A stretch of DNA of 64,000 nt from G963556115 sp963677015 (lineage in GTDB: Bacteria > Planctomycetota > SZUA-567): the NCBI GenBank assembly GCA_963677015.1, contig OY781533.1, positions 1,984,001-2,048,000 on the forward strand. The letters are read 5' to 3'. The notes under the pieces were generated by a model. It did no database searches and was not told the DNA's origin. It saw only the letters and a list, made by a program, of their open reading frames with translations. Below are positions 32,908 to 40,221 of the stretch, piece after piece. Both the position numbers and the translations under genes were made by a program. Numbering within the stretch: the first letter of the stretch is position 1; the number at the start of each line of letters is the position of its first letter.

Positions 32908-33345
32908 TCAGTCAATTTTCATCTCTGCAACTACCCAGTCATGAAGAGTTGTTGGGGGTACATGTACATGATATTTCTGACGCATACGCTGTGTCGCCTT
33001 CTCGAGTGTCATTTCCTGCTTCACAACCAAATCAACCGCTGTTCGACGTACACGATTGGTAAAACGACCCGATGGTTGAGCCAGATGATCCATAGGAAGT
33101 GAAAAGTGTTTTCTGCAATTGACACAATAATGTTTTGAGTAGGTAACTTCAAGAATCGTAGGAGCACTAATTCCAACCTCTCTTAATCTCCTATGACCAA
33201 TTGAATGTCTTTTACTGACAGTTCCGCAACGGGGGCATGGAGCAGTCTTTCTTGAAAGATTAATTTTCCTGATCTTGGTACCGCGTGGAACGACACTATT
33301 ATTGGGCACTTTGTTCTCCTTAACATTCTTTTCCAATTTAGACAC
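32908..33345 (-). CDS. orphan zinc-ribbon/HTH protein resembling the N-terminus of ISL3-type transposases
   Basis: 145 residues. A basic N-terminus leads to a zinc ribbon (CPRCG ... YCVNCRKHF), a linker QPSGRFTNRVR, then a helix-turn-helix-like segment (LEKATQRMRQKYHVHVPPTTLHDW). ISL3-family transposases begin this way but continue for about 250 more residues with the DDE catalytic domain. Here translation stops, and the 94 bp to the next gene leaves no room for it. It is either a transposase remnant or a domesticated DNA-binding protein. No terminal inverted repeats were found. The start (GTG) has no clear ribosome site. Confidence 0.55.
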   Translation of the reverse strand: MSKLEKNVKENKVPNNSVVPRGTKIRKINLSRKTAPCPRCGTVSKRHSIGHRRLREVGISAPTILEVTYSKHYCVNCRKHFSLPMDHLAQPSGRFTNRVRRTAVDLVVKQEMTLEKATQRMRQKYHVHVPPTTLHDWVVAEMKID

Positions 33346-33577
33346 AGAATCATATTGAACTGCGTATTGTTAAATATTTTCTTATACTTTGCTATCGTCA
33401 AATATTTCTACACAAATTAGCTTTTTTACGATTATGAATGATTTTTTTTATTTTTTTACGAAGGATTTAGAGGCCCTATTTGCAGCACTACTTACTTTCT
33501 TTTAAATTTTAATTCAAAAATGAACGATCAATTTGTATAATAACAAATATTTTATTCTCAAATACTGCTGCTGAATT

Positions 33578-33820
33578 ATGAAAAATATAGATATTTCACA
33601 ATACATAAACCTGAGTCATACTGAAATTCTTGAAAAATTTCCTGAGATCTCACTGATCAAAGAGTACTCAGCTCTTATCATTGAATTTTATTCGGATAAA
33701 ATAAGTGAAGACTATTTCCGCGACTCTCTGAAAAAACACGGTATAACGGCCGCAACTATAGAAACTCTGGTTTTATCTCTGAAGCAGAAACGTCAAATTA
33801 AGATTGAACAGAAACAATAA
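33578..33820 (+). CDS. small hypothetical protein upstream of a CPBP protease
   Basis: 80 residues, predicted soluble and helical (SHTEILEKFPEISLIKEYSA; DSLKKHGITAATIETL), with a basic Gln/Lys tail. I recognise no family. No clear Shine-Dalgarno precedes the ATG. It ends 14 bp before the CPBP gene on the same strand, which supports a real two-gene unit. The 232 bp upstream are AT-rich and hold no other gene that I can see. Confidence 0.5.
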   Translation: MKNIDISQYINLSHTEILEKFPEISLIKEYSALIIEFYSDKISEDYFRDSLKKHGITAATIETLVLSLKQKRQIKIEQKQ

Positions 33821-33834
33821 GGTTATAAAGCATT

Positions 33835-34656
33835 ATGGAAGAGGGATTTTCAAAACCGGCAAGTTCACCCTTTGTTGCCTATATAGATTGCAGTCGCCGA
33901 CCTATAGCCTGCCTTTATTTTATTCTGCCTTTTCTGATAATATACCATGGCGGTGTCTGGATTTTGAAATCCCTTGAGCGCCCTGTAGCAAACGGCGCCG
34001 ACATCATGCTCGGCAAGATAATTAATATATTCTATTATGGAAGTGCCTGGCTTTATTCACAGGTTTTTCCCGGAAGTGAAATTACTGAAAGCTCTATTCT
34101 CTGGGTTATTAAAATCCTGGGCTCATTCTTCAGTCTGTTATTTATTATTTTTATTCTCCTGCTCCAGCAGCATCTCAGCAATACATCATGGAAAATCAAT
34201 AAAAGTACCATTCTATACATGTATATTGAGAGCCTGATATTTGCTATCCCGCCATTTATTCTAGTGTGGATTGTAAACAAAATAATCATGCTCAATACCG
34301 GTTACAGTGCGGTAAACGACTGGATTAACGGTATCGTATTATCGGTAGGAGCTGGCGTCTACGAAGAATTCCTCTTCCGCATGATAATAATGTCGATATT
34401 ATTTCTCACCCTCCCAAACCTTTTACGCGTAAAGGATCGCAGCCTCTATATTATTGTAATGCTGGTACAAGCTATAATTTTTGCAGTTTTCCACTATCTT
34501 CCATGGTCAAAGGAAGCTTTCTATCTACCGGTTTTCACCTTTAGAATTGTAGCAGGTCTGTATTTCGGTTACATTTATCAGGAAAGAGGTTTTGGCATTG
34601 CTGCCGGTAGCCACGTATTCTATGACATCATTGCAGAGACAATAAACGACATCTGA
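33835..34656 (+). CDS. CPBP family (CAAX/Abi) intramembrane metalloprotease
   Basis: 273 residues with about eight hydrophobic segments. The C-terminal CPBP core has motif 1 GVYEEFLFRMII (Glu-Glu-x3-Arg), motif 2 FAVFHYLPW (His) and motif 3 GIAAGSHVFYDI (His and Asp), the set needed for metal binding in Rce1-like proteases. Bacterial members process lipid-modified or membrane peptides and often protect from bacteriocins; no substrate peptide is evident nearby. It meets the convergent ribD gene end to end, with only 12 bp between stops. Confidence 0.85.
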   Translation: MEEGFSKPASSPFVAYIDCSRRPIACLYFILPFLIIYHGGVWILKSLERPVANGADIMLGKIINIFYYGSAWLYSQVFPGSEITESSILWVIKILGSFFSLLFIIFILLLQQHLSNTSWKINKSTILYMYIESLIFAIPPFILVWIVNKIIMLNTGYSAVNDWINGIVLSVGAGVYEEFLFRMIIMSILFLTLPNLLRVKDRSLYIIVMLVQAIIFAVFHYLPWSKEAFYLPVFTFRIVAGLYFGYIYQERGFGIAAGSHVFYDIIAETINDI

Positions 34657-34668
34657 CAAGCATTCATT

Positions 34669-35769
34669 TTACAATACCAGACTCTGCTTAACCCACCCGG
34701 TACATACAGCATCGGCACCAAGCATACGACAGTCAAAATCTTCCAGCATCATTGCGTCACACATCAACTCAGGAGCAGCTCCCGATGTCGGAGACAGCCC
34801 GTTACCGCCGAGAACTTTCGGAGCCACAAAAGCAACAATTCTATCAACAAGCTCCTGGCGCAGCAGAGCCCCGGCAATTCCGCTGCCACCTTCACAGATA
34901 ATACTGCGCACCCCAAAAACTTCTCCCAGACTCCGCAAAGCCGCAGACAGATCAATATGCCCGGATTGTTCCGGTACGGTTAGAATTTCAGCTCCGGCCC
35001 GCTGCAATACCTGCCGCCTTTCTAGCGCAGCCCTCTCACCAGCCAGCAGAATAACCTTTCCGCCGACAGTTTTAAAAATCTCAGCCTCGACCGGAGTAAC
35101 CAGAGCAGTATCAGCAATAACTCTGAATGGCTGCGCCTGCGTATAATCACGCACATTCAGTCGCGGATTATCCTTGAGCATTGTTCCAGAACCGACAAGA
35201 ACCGCGTCAGACTGACTCCGCAGCAACTGTACAGAATCCCGACTCTCATCAGATGATATCCACTTTGAATCCCCTGCAGCAGTTGCAATACAACCGTCAA
35301 GTGTCATCGCATATTTTAGCGTAACGTGCGGCAATCCCATGCGGATATACTTGATAAACCCATGCATAAGTTTGAAAGTATCTGCCGCCAGCAAACCGAT
35401 TTCAACGGTAATTCCCGCTGCACGCAACGTCTCTGCCCCACTGCCGCTGACCGGATCTGGATCATCAAGTGAGACAACGACTCTTTTCACGCCAGCATTA
35501 ATCAATGCCTGAGTGCACGGAGGTGTTTTACCATAATGATTGCACGGCATAAGGGTCACATATGCGGTTGCATCCTTAGCCTCTACTCCGGCCTCAGTCA
35601 GAGCATTCACCTCTGCATGCGCCTCACCATAACGCTGATGCCCCCCCTCTCCAACTATCTTCCCCAGTTTATCTACGATAACACACCCTACCGGCGGATT
35701 AGGACTTACCCAGCCAAGACCCTTTTTCGCATGCTCAAGCGCCAAAAACATATAATCACGATCTGTCAT
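34669..35769 (-). CDS. ribD: bifunctional riboflavin biosynthesis protein RibD
   Basis: 366 residues. The N-terminal deaminase (1-145) has the zinc/active-site set HAEVNAL and PCNHYGKTPPC. The C-terminal reductase (about 150-366) has HVTLKYAMTLDGCIA, SDAVLVGSGTMLKDNPRLNVR and ICEGGSGIAGALL. It converts diaminohydroxyribosylaminopyrimidine 5'-phosphate to the ribitylamino-uracil precursor of riboflavin. The other rib genes are not adjacent. AGGAG precedes the ATG. Confidence 0.96.
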   Translation of the reverse strand: MTDRDYMFLALEHAKKGLGWVSPNPPVGCVIVDKLGKIVGEGGHQRYGEAHAEVNALTEAGVEAKDATAYVTLMPCNHYGKTPPCTQALINAGVKRVVVSLDDPDPVSGSGAETLRAAGITVEIGLLAADTFKLMHGFIKYIRMGLPHVTLKYAMTLDGCIATAAGDSKWISSDESRDSVQLLRSQSDAVLVGSGTMLKDNPRLNVRDYTQAQPFRVIADTALVTPVEAEIFKTVGGKVILLAGERAALERRQVLQRAGAEILTVPEQSGHIDLSAALRSLGEVFGVRSIICEGGSGIAGALLRQELVDRIVAFVAPKVLGGNGLSPTSGAAPELMCDAMMLEDFDCRMLGADAVCTGWVKQSLVL

Positions 35770-35835
35770 TACTCACTCCTGAAAATAATAATAAATTCAA
35801 TATTATATAATAGCGCTTGATAAACAGCACGCAAT

Positions 35836-35866
35836 AAAAAAAGGAGCTCAATTCACGGGCTCCTTT
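35836..35866 (-). terminator. intrinsic terminator of the DUF134 gene
   Basis: Stem AAAGGAGC (35840-35847) with GCTCCTTT (35859-35866) and an 11-nt loop. Seven A's at 35836-35842 give a U-run on the minus strand. Confidence 0.88.
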
Positions 35867-35901
35867 AAATCAAAATACATTATAATATAATATTAACCAA
35901 G

Positions 35902-36297
35902 CTAATCATCAGATTTTTCAGCATCATCTTCTTCCGCTCTCTCTGCTTTAGCCTTTTTATTGTATATACAATGCTCCGCATTCTCACAGCCATCATCACC
36001 ACCTTCACAGAAAGAGACATTTCCTCCTTCAACACTTATCGGTTTACCATTAATAATAGCATCGGTAACCTTCCTTCTGGCATCGGTCAGAATTCTGCCA
36101 AATGTCGCACGTGAGGTGTTCATCCTTTTCGCTCCATCCTCCTGATACAACCCCTCAAGATTGGCGAGCCTCATTGCCTCCAGCTCATCCAGTCTAAGTT
36201 CAACAATCTCAGTCTTCTTGATTGGCACACCAGCAGGTTTGAAGAGAGTAAAAGTAGGAGTGAAACATACTCTTCGTTTCTTGTGTGGTCTTGACAT
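35902..36297 (-). CDS. DUF134 family helix-turn-helix DNA-binding protein
   Basis: 131 residues. It starts RPHKKRRVCFTPTFTLFKPAGVP, then LRLDELEAMRLANLEGLYQEDGAKRMNTSRATFGRILTDARRKV, a sigma-region-4-like HTH, as in the DUF134 family common in anaerobes. After GKPISVEGG the protein adds a Cys-containing, acidic tail (about 95-131) with FCEGGDDGCENAEHC, which could bind a metal or cluster. GGAGAA precedes the ATG. A perfect palindrome lies about 120 bp upstream. Target genes are unknown. Confidence 0.88.
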   Translation of the reverse strand: MSRPHKKRRVCFTPTFTLFKPAGVPIKKTEIVELRLDELEAMRLANLEGLYQEDGAKRMNTSRATFGRILTDARRKVTDAIINGKPISVEGGNVSFCEGGDDGCENAEHCIYNKKAKAERAEEDDAEKSDD

Positions 36298-36750
36298 GTC
36301 ATATTCTCCATTCTATTTGAGTAAATTTTGTTATTGCCCGCACACAACCCGGAAAAATGCTGTAAACATTTATCATAATGGGTATAATACAATAAAAAAC
36401 CTTAAATATTGAAGCGATGCTCATTATTATAATGAGCAAATTCAGAACTGAAAAACTCGAAAATGACTGCCAGAATAAAAATTCAGGCAACAAAGATAAA
36501 TACAAGCCGAAATAGAAATATCATCCAGCATAAAATAAAAATCAACTCATTATCTCAAAAAAACAGCCGGAGGCAACTTAAAAGAAACAAATAATATCTT
36601 TACTCAAATTTAATTTAGTATACTATATATTATAAGTTTAGTCAACATTATATAAAAAATTATCAAACAAAAGTCACAAATGTTTTAAACACATATGCTT
36701 GTAAAGCAATTAATAATCTCATAATTATATATAAACGATAGTTGCCTAAT
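36298..36750. other. AT-rich divergent intergenic region (DUF134 / methyltransferase)
   Basis: About 450 bp without a credible gene. It contains one strong palindrome near 36428 (listed separately) and long AT runs. I see no RNA gene or terminator. No convincing promoter or ribosome site for the plus-strand methyltransferase was found. Confidence 0.5.
36418..36438. promoter_or_regulatory. palindromic operator candidate upstream of the DUF134 regulator
   Basis: TGCTCATTAT (36418-36427) and ATAATGAGCA (36429-36438) form a perfect 10-bp inverted repeat around a single base. Odd palindromes of this size are typical protein-binding sites. There is no U-run, so it is not a terminator. Confidence 0.5.
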
Positions 36751-37524
36751 ATGCCCAAAACAAAAATCACAAAACATATACACTCCACGATATTACAATA
36801 TATCAACAGTATACCGATTGCTAAAGATTACGATCGTTTTTTTAAAAACAACGCTTTATTCCAGTACGATTGTGAATTCATTCATGATCAGCTTACGCCC
36901 CCCGGCAGAGTACTCGATCTCGGCTGTGGTACAGGTCGGCACCTGCTGTTTTTAGAAAGCCTTGGATTTGAGACCTATGGCATAGATCTAAGCGAACATT
37001 TTCTGGCAGCATCCCAGCAAAAACTACTATCATTTGGCTGTAAATCCCCCAGACTTATCCATGGCGATATTATGCACCTGCCTCTGAACAGAAAATCAAA
37101 GTTTGATTGCATTCTACTTATGTTCAGTGTTCTTGGACTTATTCAGGGCTCAGAAAATCGTGCTGCAATTTTATCTTCACTCCACTCTCATCTTCACCCA
37201 GGCAGCAAACTTATCATACACGTGCACAATTATGAATTTCGTTACTCAACCTTGATACGTAAATACAGACAACTTAAATCAACGATTATCAACCGGGAAC
37301 TCAAAGAGACAGGAGACAAGATAGTTCATAATTACCGCGGTATACAGGATATATATATACACTCTTTCACTTTGAAGGAAATTACCGGATTACTTAATAA
37401 AACAGGATTCCATATAAATGCGCTTCTTGGACTCAATACCCGCAGAGACGGAGCATGCAGGGGAAATATCCGCAAATCAGCAAATGGATTCCTTATATCA
37501 GCTTCACCATATGAAAATTTATAA
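36751..37524 (+). CDS. class I SAM-dependent methyltransferase, unknown substrate
   Basis: 257 residues from the ATG at 36751 (a TTG nine bases earlier is possible; neither has a good ribosome site). Motif I is VLDLGCGTGRHLLFLESLGF, followed by GIDLSEHFLAASQ, HGDIMHLP and the post-motif FDCILLMFSVLGLI. The pattern is that of small-molecule methyltransferases of the Methyltransf_11/25 type. The C-terminal part (about 175-257) is basic. It stands alone, between a long AT-rich gap and a cold-shock gene. Confidence 0.8.
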   Translation: MPKTKITKHIHSTILQYINSIPIAKDYDRFFKNNALFQYDCEFIHDQLTPPGRVLDLGCGTGRHLLFLESLGFETYGIDLSEHFLAASQQKLLSFGCKSPRLIHGDIMHLPLNRKSKFDCILLMFSVLGLIQGSENRAAILSSLHSHLHPGSKLIIHVHNYEFRYSTLIRKYRQLKSTIINRELKETGDKIVHNYRGIQDIYIHSFTLKEITGLLNKTGFHINALLGLNTRRDGACRGNIRKSANGFLISASPYENL

Positions 37525-37563
37525 ATAAAACACCATAAAGAACATATGATCTGCGCTTAGGTC

Positions 37564-37591
37564 TTGACAAATTATTATTATTTGATAATAT
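37564..37591 (+). promoter_or_regulatory. promoter of the second cold-shock gene
   Basis: Perfect TTGACA (37564-37569), a 16-bp spacer and TAATAT (37586-37591). It overlaps an inverted repeat TTGACAA / TTGTCAA and precedes a direct repeat ATTAATGTTGT, seen twice 18 bp apart. The leader to the ATG at 37672 is about 75 nt. Confidence 0.6.
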
Positions 37592-37671
37592 TAATGTTGT
37601 CAAATTATTAATGTTGTTTTATTAATAATTTAAAATACATTTTAATACACAATCGAGAACAGGAAAGTAAG

Positions 37672-37896
37672 ATGCCAAGTGGATCGATTAAGTGGTTCAG
37701 TCCCTCAAAAGGTTATGGCTTTATAACCCGAGATACTGATGGTGAGGATATATTTCTCCATTATTCCGGTCTTGCACAAGGACAGGAAAGAAGACTCTTC
37801 CCAGGAGACAAAGTAGAGTTTGAGGAGGAAGATGGAGAAAAAGGTATCAAAGCAACAGACGTACGCTGTACGGAAAAGGCTGTACCTGAAAAATAA
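37672..37896 (+). CDS. cold-shock protein, CspA family (second copy)
   Basis: A 74-residue OB-fold protein. It starts PSGSIKWFSPSKGYGFI, with RNP1 KGYGFI and RNP2 DIFLHYSGL. The Asn/Asp and loop residues differ from the copy at 15972, and it has a short charged tail. The loop RRLFPGDKVEFEEEDGEKG is close to the CspA consensus. AGGAAAG precedes the ATG. rpoZ follows by 49 bp, perhaps co-transcribed. Confidence 0.93.
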   Translation: MPSGSIKWFSPSKGYGFITRDTDGEDIFLHYSGLAQGQERRLFPGDKVEFEEEDGEKGIKATDVRCTEKAVPEK

Positions 37897-37945
37897 CATT
37901 ATTTCTTTTTATTGAATACACATATAATTTTACAGGAGAATACCA

Positions 37946-38230
37946 TTGCGGTTTTATGACTCTTTAGCTGCTATACCACAGGATAAACTTGCTGATATGG
38001 TAGGCGGAAAATTTCACCTTACCAGACTTATATCATTACGTCTTAAAGATGTAAAAAACGGTGCGCCGCTTTTTGTTGAGCGCAGACCCAATGAAGCTCT
38101 ACTAGCCGCTGTATGTCGTGAAATAGAAGAAGGTTATATTAATCTTGAAACTTACGAACCTGTGGCACAGACAGATGATGTCGATTACGATATCAGCAGT
38201 CTTCTAGGTATTGACGCGGACGATATGTAA
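37946..38230 (+). CDS. rpoZ: RNA polymerase omega subunit (RpoZ-like)
   Basis: A 94-residue small subunit that helps assemble and hold the beta' chain of RNA polymerase. The segment GGKFHLTRLISLRLKDVKNG and the later LLAAVCREIEEGYINLE match the omega pattern (fLv..A..R...l..g, then A..EI..G.i). The C-terminal 25 residues are acidic. The start is TTG with AGGAGA 7 bp upstream. A strong terminator follows. Omega proteins are short and divergent, so some doubt remains. Confidence 0.75.
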   Translation: MRFYDSLAAIPQDKLADMVGGKFHLTRLISLRLKDVKNGAPLFVERRPNEALLAAVCREIEEGYINLETYEPVAQTDDVDYDISSLLGIDADDM

Positions 38231-38260
38231 AGAAACGCTGTCCAAACCTTTGCTTTTATT

Positions 38261-38294
38261 GTCCTGATAGTTTTTAAACTATCAGGACTTTTTT
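38261..38294 (+). terminator. intrinsic terminator of rpoZ
   Basis: Stem of at least 12 bp, GTCCTGATAGTT (38261-38272) with AACTATCAGGAC (38277-38288), then six T's. The T-run overlaps the stop codon of the convergent NFACT gene; no U-run exists on that strand. Confidence 0.93.
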
Positions 38295-39219
38295 ATTGAT
38301 CGCGTTTGAGCAGTCGGTCAAGCCGCTCCTCTTCAATCCTCACATTCAGTGTTTTCCCGTTATTAACAATCACCTGGCCAGCTGGGGCTTTTTTAGCCTT
38401 ACGTATATTTTTGGCCTGAGTGTAATGCACATCAGCTCTTGTTGCTTTGCGGGCTTTTGAATAATAAACCGCCAAGGTTGCAGCATCCAGCAATGTCTCC
38501 TGCGGCAGAGCCAAGCCCTGCTGCTTGCTTTCCAAACGCACAACAACATGTGATCCTTGTACACCGGCAACATGAAACCACCAGTCATTGCCGCGGGCCA
38601 TCCGGATAGAAAGATTATCGTTATCGCGCGCACTCTTACCGACATAAACCTTCATTCCATCGTATGACTCAAATATTCGTACTCCTTCAGGATCGGCTTT
38701 ACGCTTACTTACAACCGGCTTCTTTTCTTCTAACCCCGCAACATGTATCTTCAGTTCACCGGCTTTCTCGGCAAATAGCTCTACAGGTGAAACATCCGCA
38801 GCCACCTCTTCTTCCCATGCAAGGTACTCATTCAGAAGTTCCTCAATTTCCTGATTCAACTGCACAGTCAAAGAAAGCTGTTTTTCTATTTTTTCCTTAC
38901 CTTTATTCAATTTACGCTGTCTTTTAAAGTACTTTTTAGCGTTATCCAATGGTTTTAAGTAAGGATCAAGCTCTATGACTCTACTCTCGCCCGGATAATA
39001 CATATCCGGCAACTCAACTTTATCCGTTCCCCTTTTAACAGACTGCAGATTCGCCTTGATTATTTCACCACATTCAAGATAATAATCGGCTTTTGCACAT
39101 TCCTGCAGTTCCTGCTCAAGTTTTTCGCATTTTTTTGTTCCACGCTTTAGTGCCGTCCGTATCGCTTTACGCAGAGGCGATCTAATAGCATTAGGCTTGA
39201 CTTCTTCTGATTCAGACAC
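38293..39219 (-). CDS. NFACT-R (RqcH C-terminal) domain protein lacking the NFACT-N domain
   Basis: 308 residues. A long basic/acidic coiled coil (about 15-160) precedes an NFACT-R RNA-binding domain (about 178-300) with GMKVYVGKSARDNDNLS, NDWWFHVAGVQGSHVVVR, and a basic KAPAGQVIVNNGKTLNV end. Full RqcH/Rqc2 proteins recruit Ala-tRNA to obstructed 50S subunits and carry about 260 further N-terminal residues plus HhH. These are absent, and the GTG start has a good AAAGGA. Such short forms may bind stalled 50S but probably do not elongate tails. It is the last gene of the rsmD operon. Confidence 0.85.
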   Translation of the reverse strand: MSESEEVKPNAIRSPLRKAIRTALKRGTKKCEKLEQELQECAKADYYLECGEIIKANLQSVKRGTDKVELPDMYYPGESRVIELDPYLKPLDNAKKYFKRQRKLNKGKEKIEKQLSLTVQLNQEIEELLNEYLAWEEEVAADVSPVELFAEKAGELKIHVAGLEEKKPVVSKRKADPEGVRIFESYDGMKVYVGKSARDNDNLSIRMARGNDWWFHVAGVQGSHVVVRLESKQQGLALPQETLLDAATLAVYYSKARKATRADVHYTQAKNIRKAKKAPAGQVIVNNGKTLNVRIEEERLDRLLKRDQ

Positions 39220-39228
39220 AATATCCTT

Positions 39229-40221
39229 TCAATGCTGATATAATCTAAGCATATCATTTACTGCCGCGTCAGTAACAGCAGCATTCTTCCCTAGAAACCT
39301 GACACTCTCATCAGTTCCTACACCAAGTAGTATATCATTATAATAATATTCTTCATTCTGTGCCGATATCACTCGACATCGAAGCAGATTAATGAAAATA
39401 GTTTCCCAGATGTCAAAGCCTGAATCATAATTCAACAGCAGTGAAAAGTCAGCACAACGGTTAATCTGTTGCCCATTTTTGTGAATACGGACGCCCAGCT
39501 CAACCCCTGCTGCATTTGCATTGTCAAACCTTTCAGACCGGCGGTAAAACTCCATCCGGAGTGCTGCACGTAATACAAGCTCACGTTCAGCCGTTGACTT
39601 TGCAGCAAATACATTTATGCCGGCAGCAGCAGCACGCTGCTGACTTACAATCACAAGTGCTGTAAGCGAGCTCTTAAGGGCATTCCCTAGGCGCCGGAGC
39701 CCACACCCTATAATCCGGTAATATTCCTGACTCGAAGATACACCATCAGCACCAAACTCTGCAGCCGTCAGCAACGCTGTAACCGAATCAATAACCAGGA
39801 TTTCCACGCCACCACCACGAAGAATAAGTTCGCAAATATCAAAGACCTCTTCGGCAACACACGAGTCACATATCTGACATCGCTTCAGATCTACACCCAG
39901 ATTTTTAGCGTATCCGGGATAAAACTTACCCTCAACATCAAAATAAACAGCGTTACCGCCCAGACCTTGCACGGCAGAAATTAGCTGAAGCGCAAAAGAG
40001 CTCTTTCCTGCATCCGTCGCCCCGAATATTTCGGTAATCCGTCCCCCCGGAAGTCCCTTATAACCGGTCAAGCAGTCAAAAAGTGAAATACCTGTACTAT
40101 ACGCGACCTGTGATGTTTCCGGAATCATACCGCCACCGCTCCTGTCGAGTTGAGCCCGGCTAAAAGCTCCTTCAAGATAATCCAGATACCGGTTATATTT
40201 GTCATCAGAATTACGAGTCAC
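39229..40221 (-). CDS. divergent RecA-like ATPase (RecA paralogue)
   Basis: 330 residues from GTG 40221 (11-bp overlap with rarA); an ATG at 40377 would overlap rarA by 167 bp and give an N-terminus without similarity. It follows RecA core order: GRITEIFGATDAGKSSFALQ (Walker A; RecA has GPESSGKTT), YFDVEGKF (the catalytic Glu kept), ILVIDSVTALLTAAEF (Walker B), then LVIVSQQRAAAAG in place of the RecA IFINQIR with the Gln kept, and VELGVRIHKNGQQINR near the end. It is too divergent to be the house RecA. A role in fork rescue is inferred from its neighbour rarA. Confidence 0.75.
   Translation of the reverse strand: MTRNSDDKYNRYLDYLEGAFSRAQLDRSGGGMIPETSQVAYSTGISLFDCLTGYKGLPGGRITEIFGATDAGKSSFALQLISAVQGLGGNAVYFDVEGKFYPGYAKNLGVDLKRCQICDSCVAEEVFDICELILRGGGVEILVIDSVTALLTAAEFGADGVSSSQEYYRIIGCGLRRLGNALKSSLTALVIVSQQRAAAAGINVFAAKSTAERELVLRAALRMEFYRRSERFDNANAAGVELGVRIHKNGQQINRCADFSLLLNYDSGFDIWETIFINLLRCRVISAQNEEYYYNDILLGVGTDESVRFLGKNAAVTDAAVNDMLRLYQH

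Noticed and set aside
32814..33577. Intact insertion sequence around the ISL3-like gene
   Set aside because: No DDE domain, no flanking inverted repeats and no target duplication were found.
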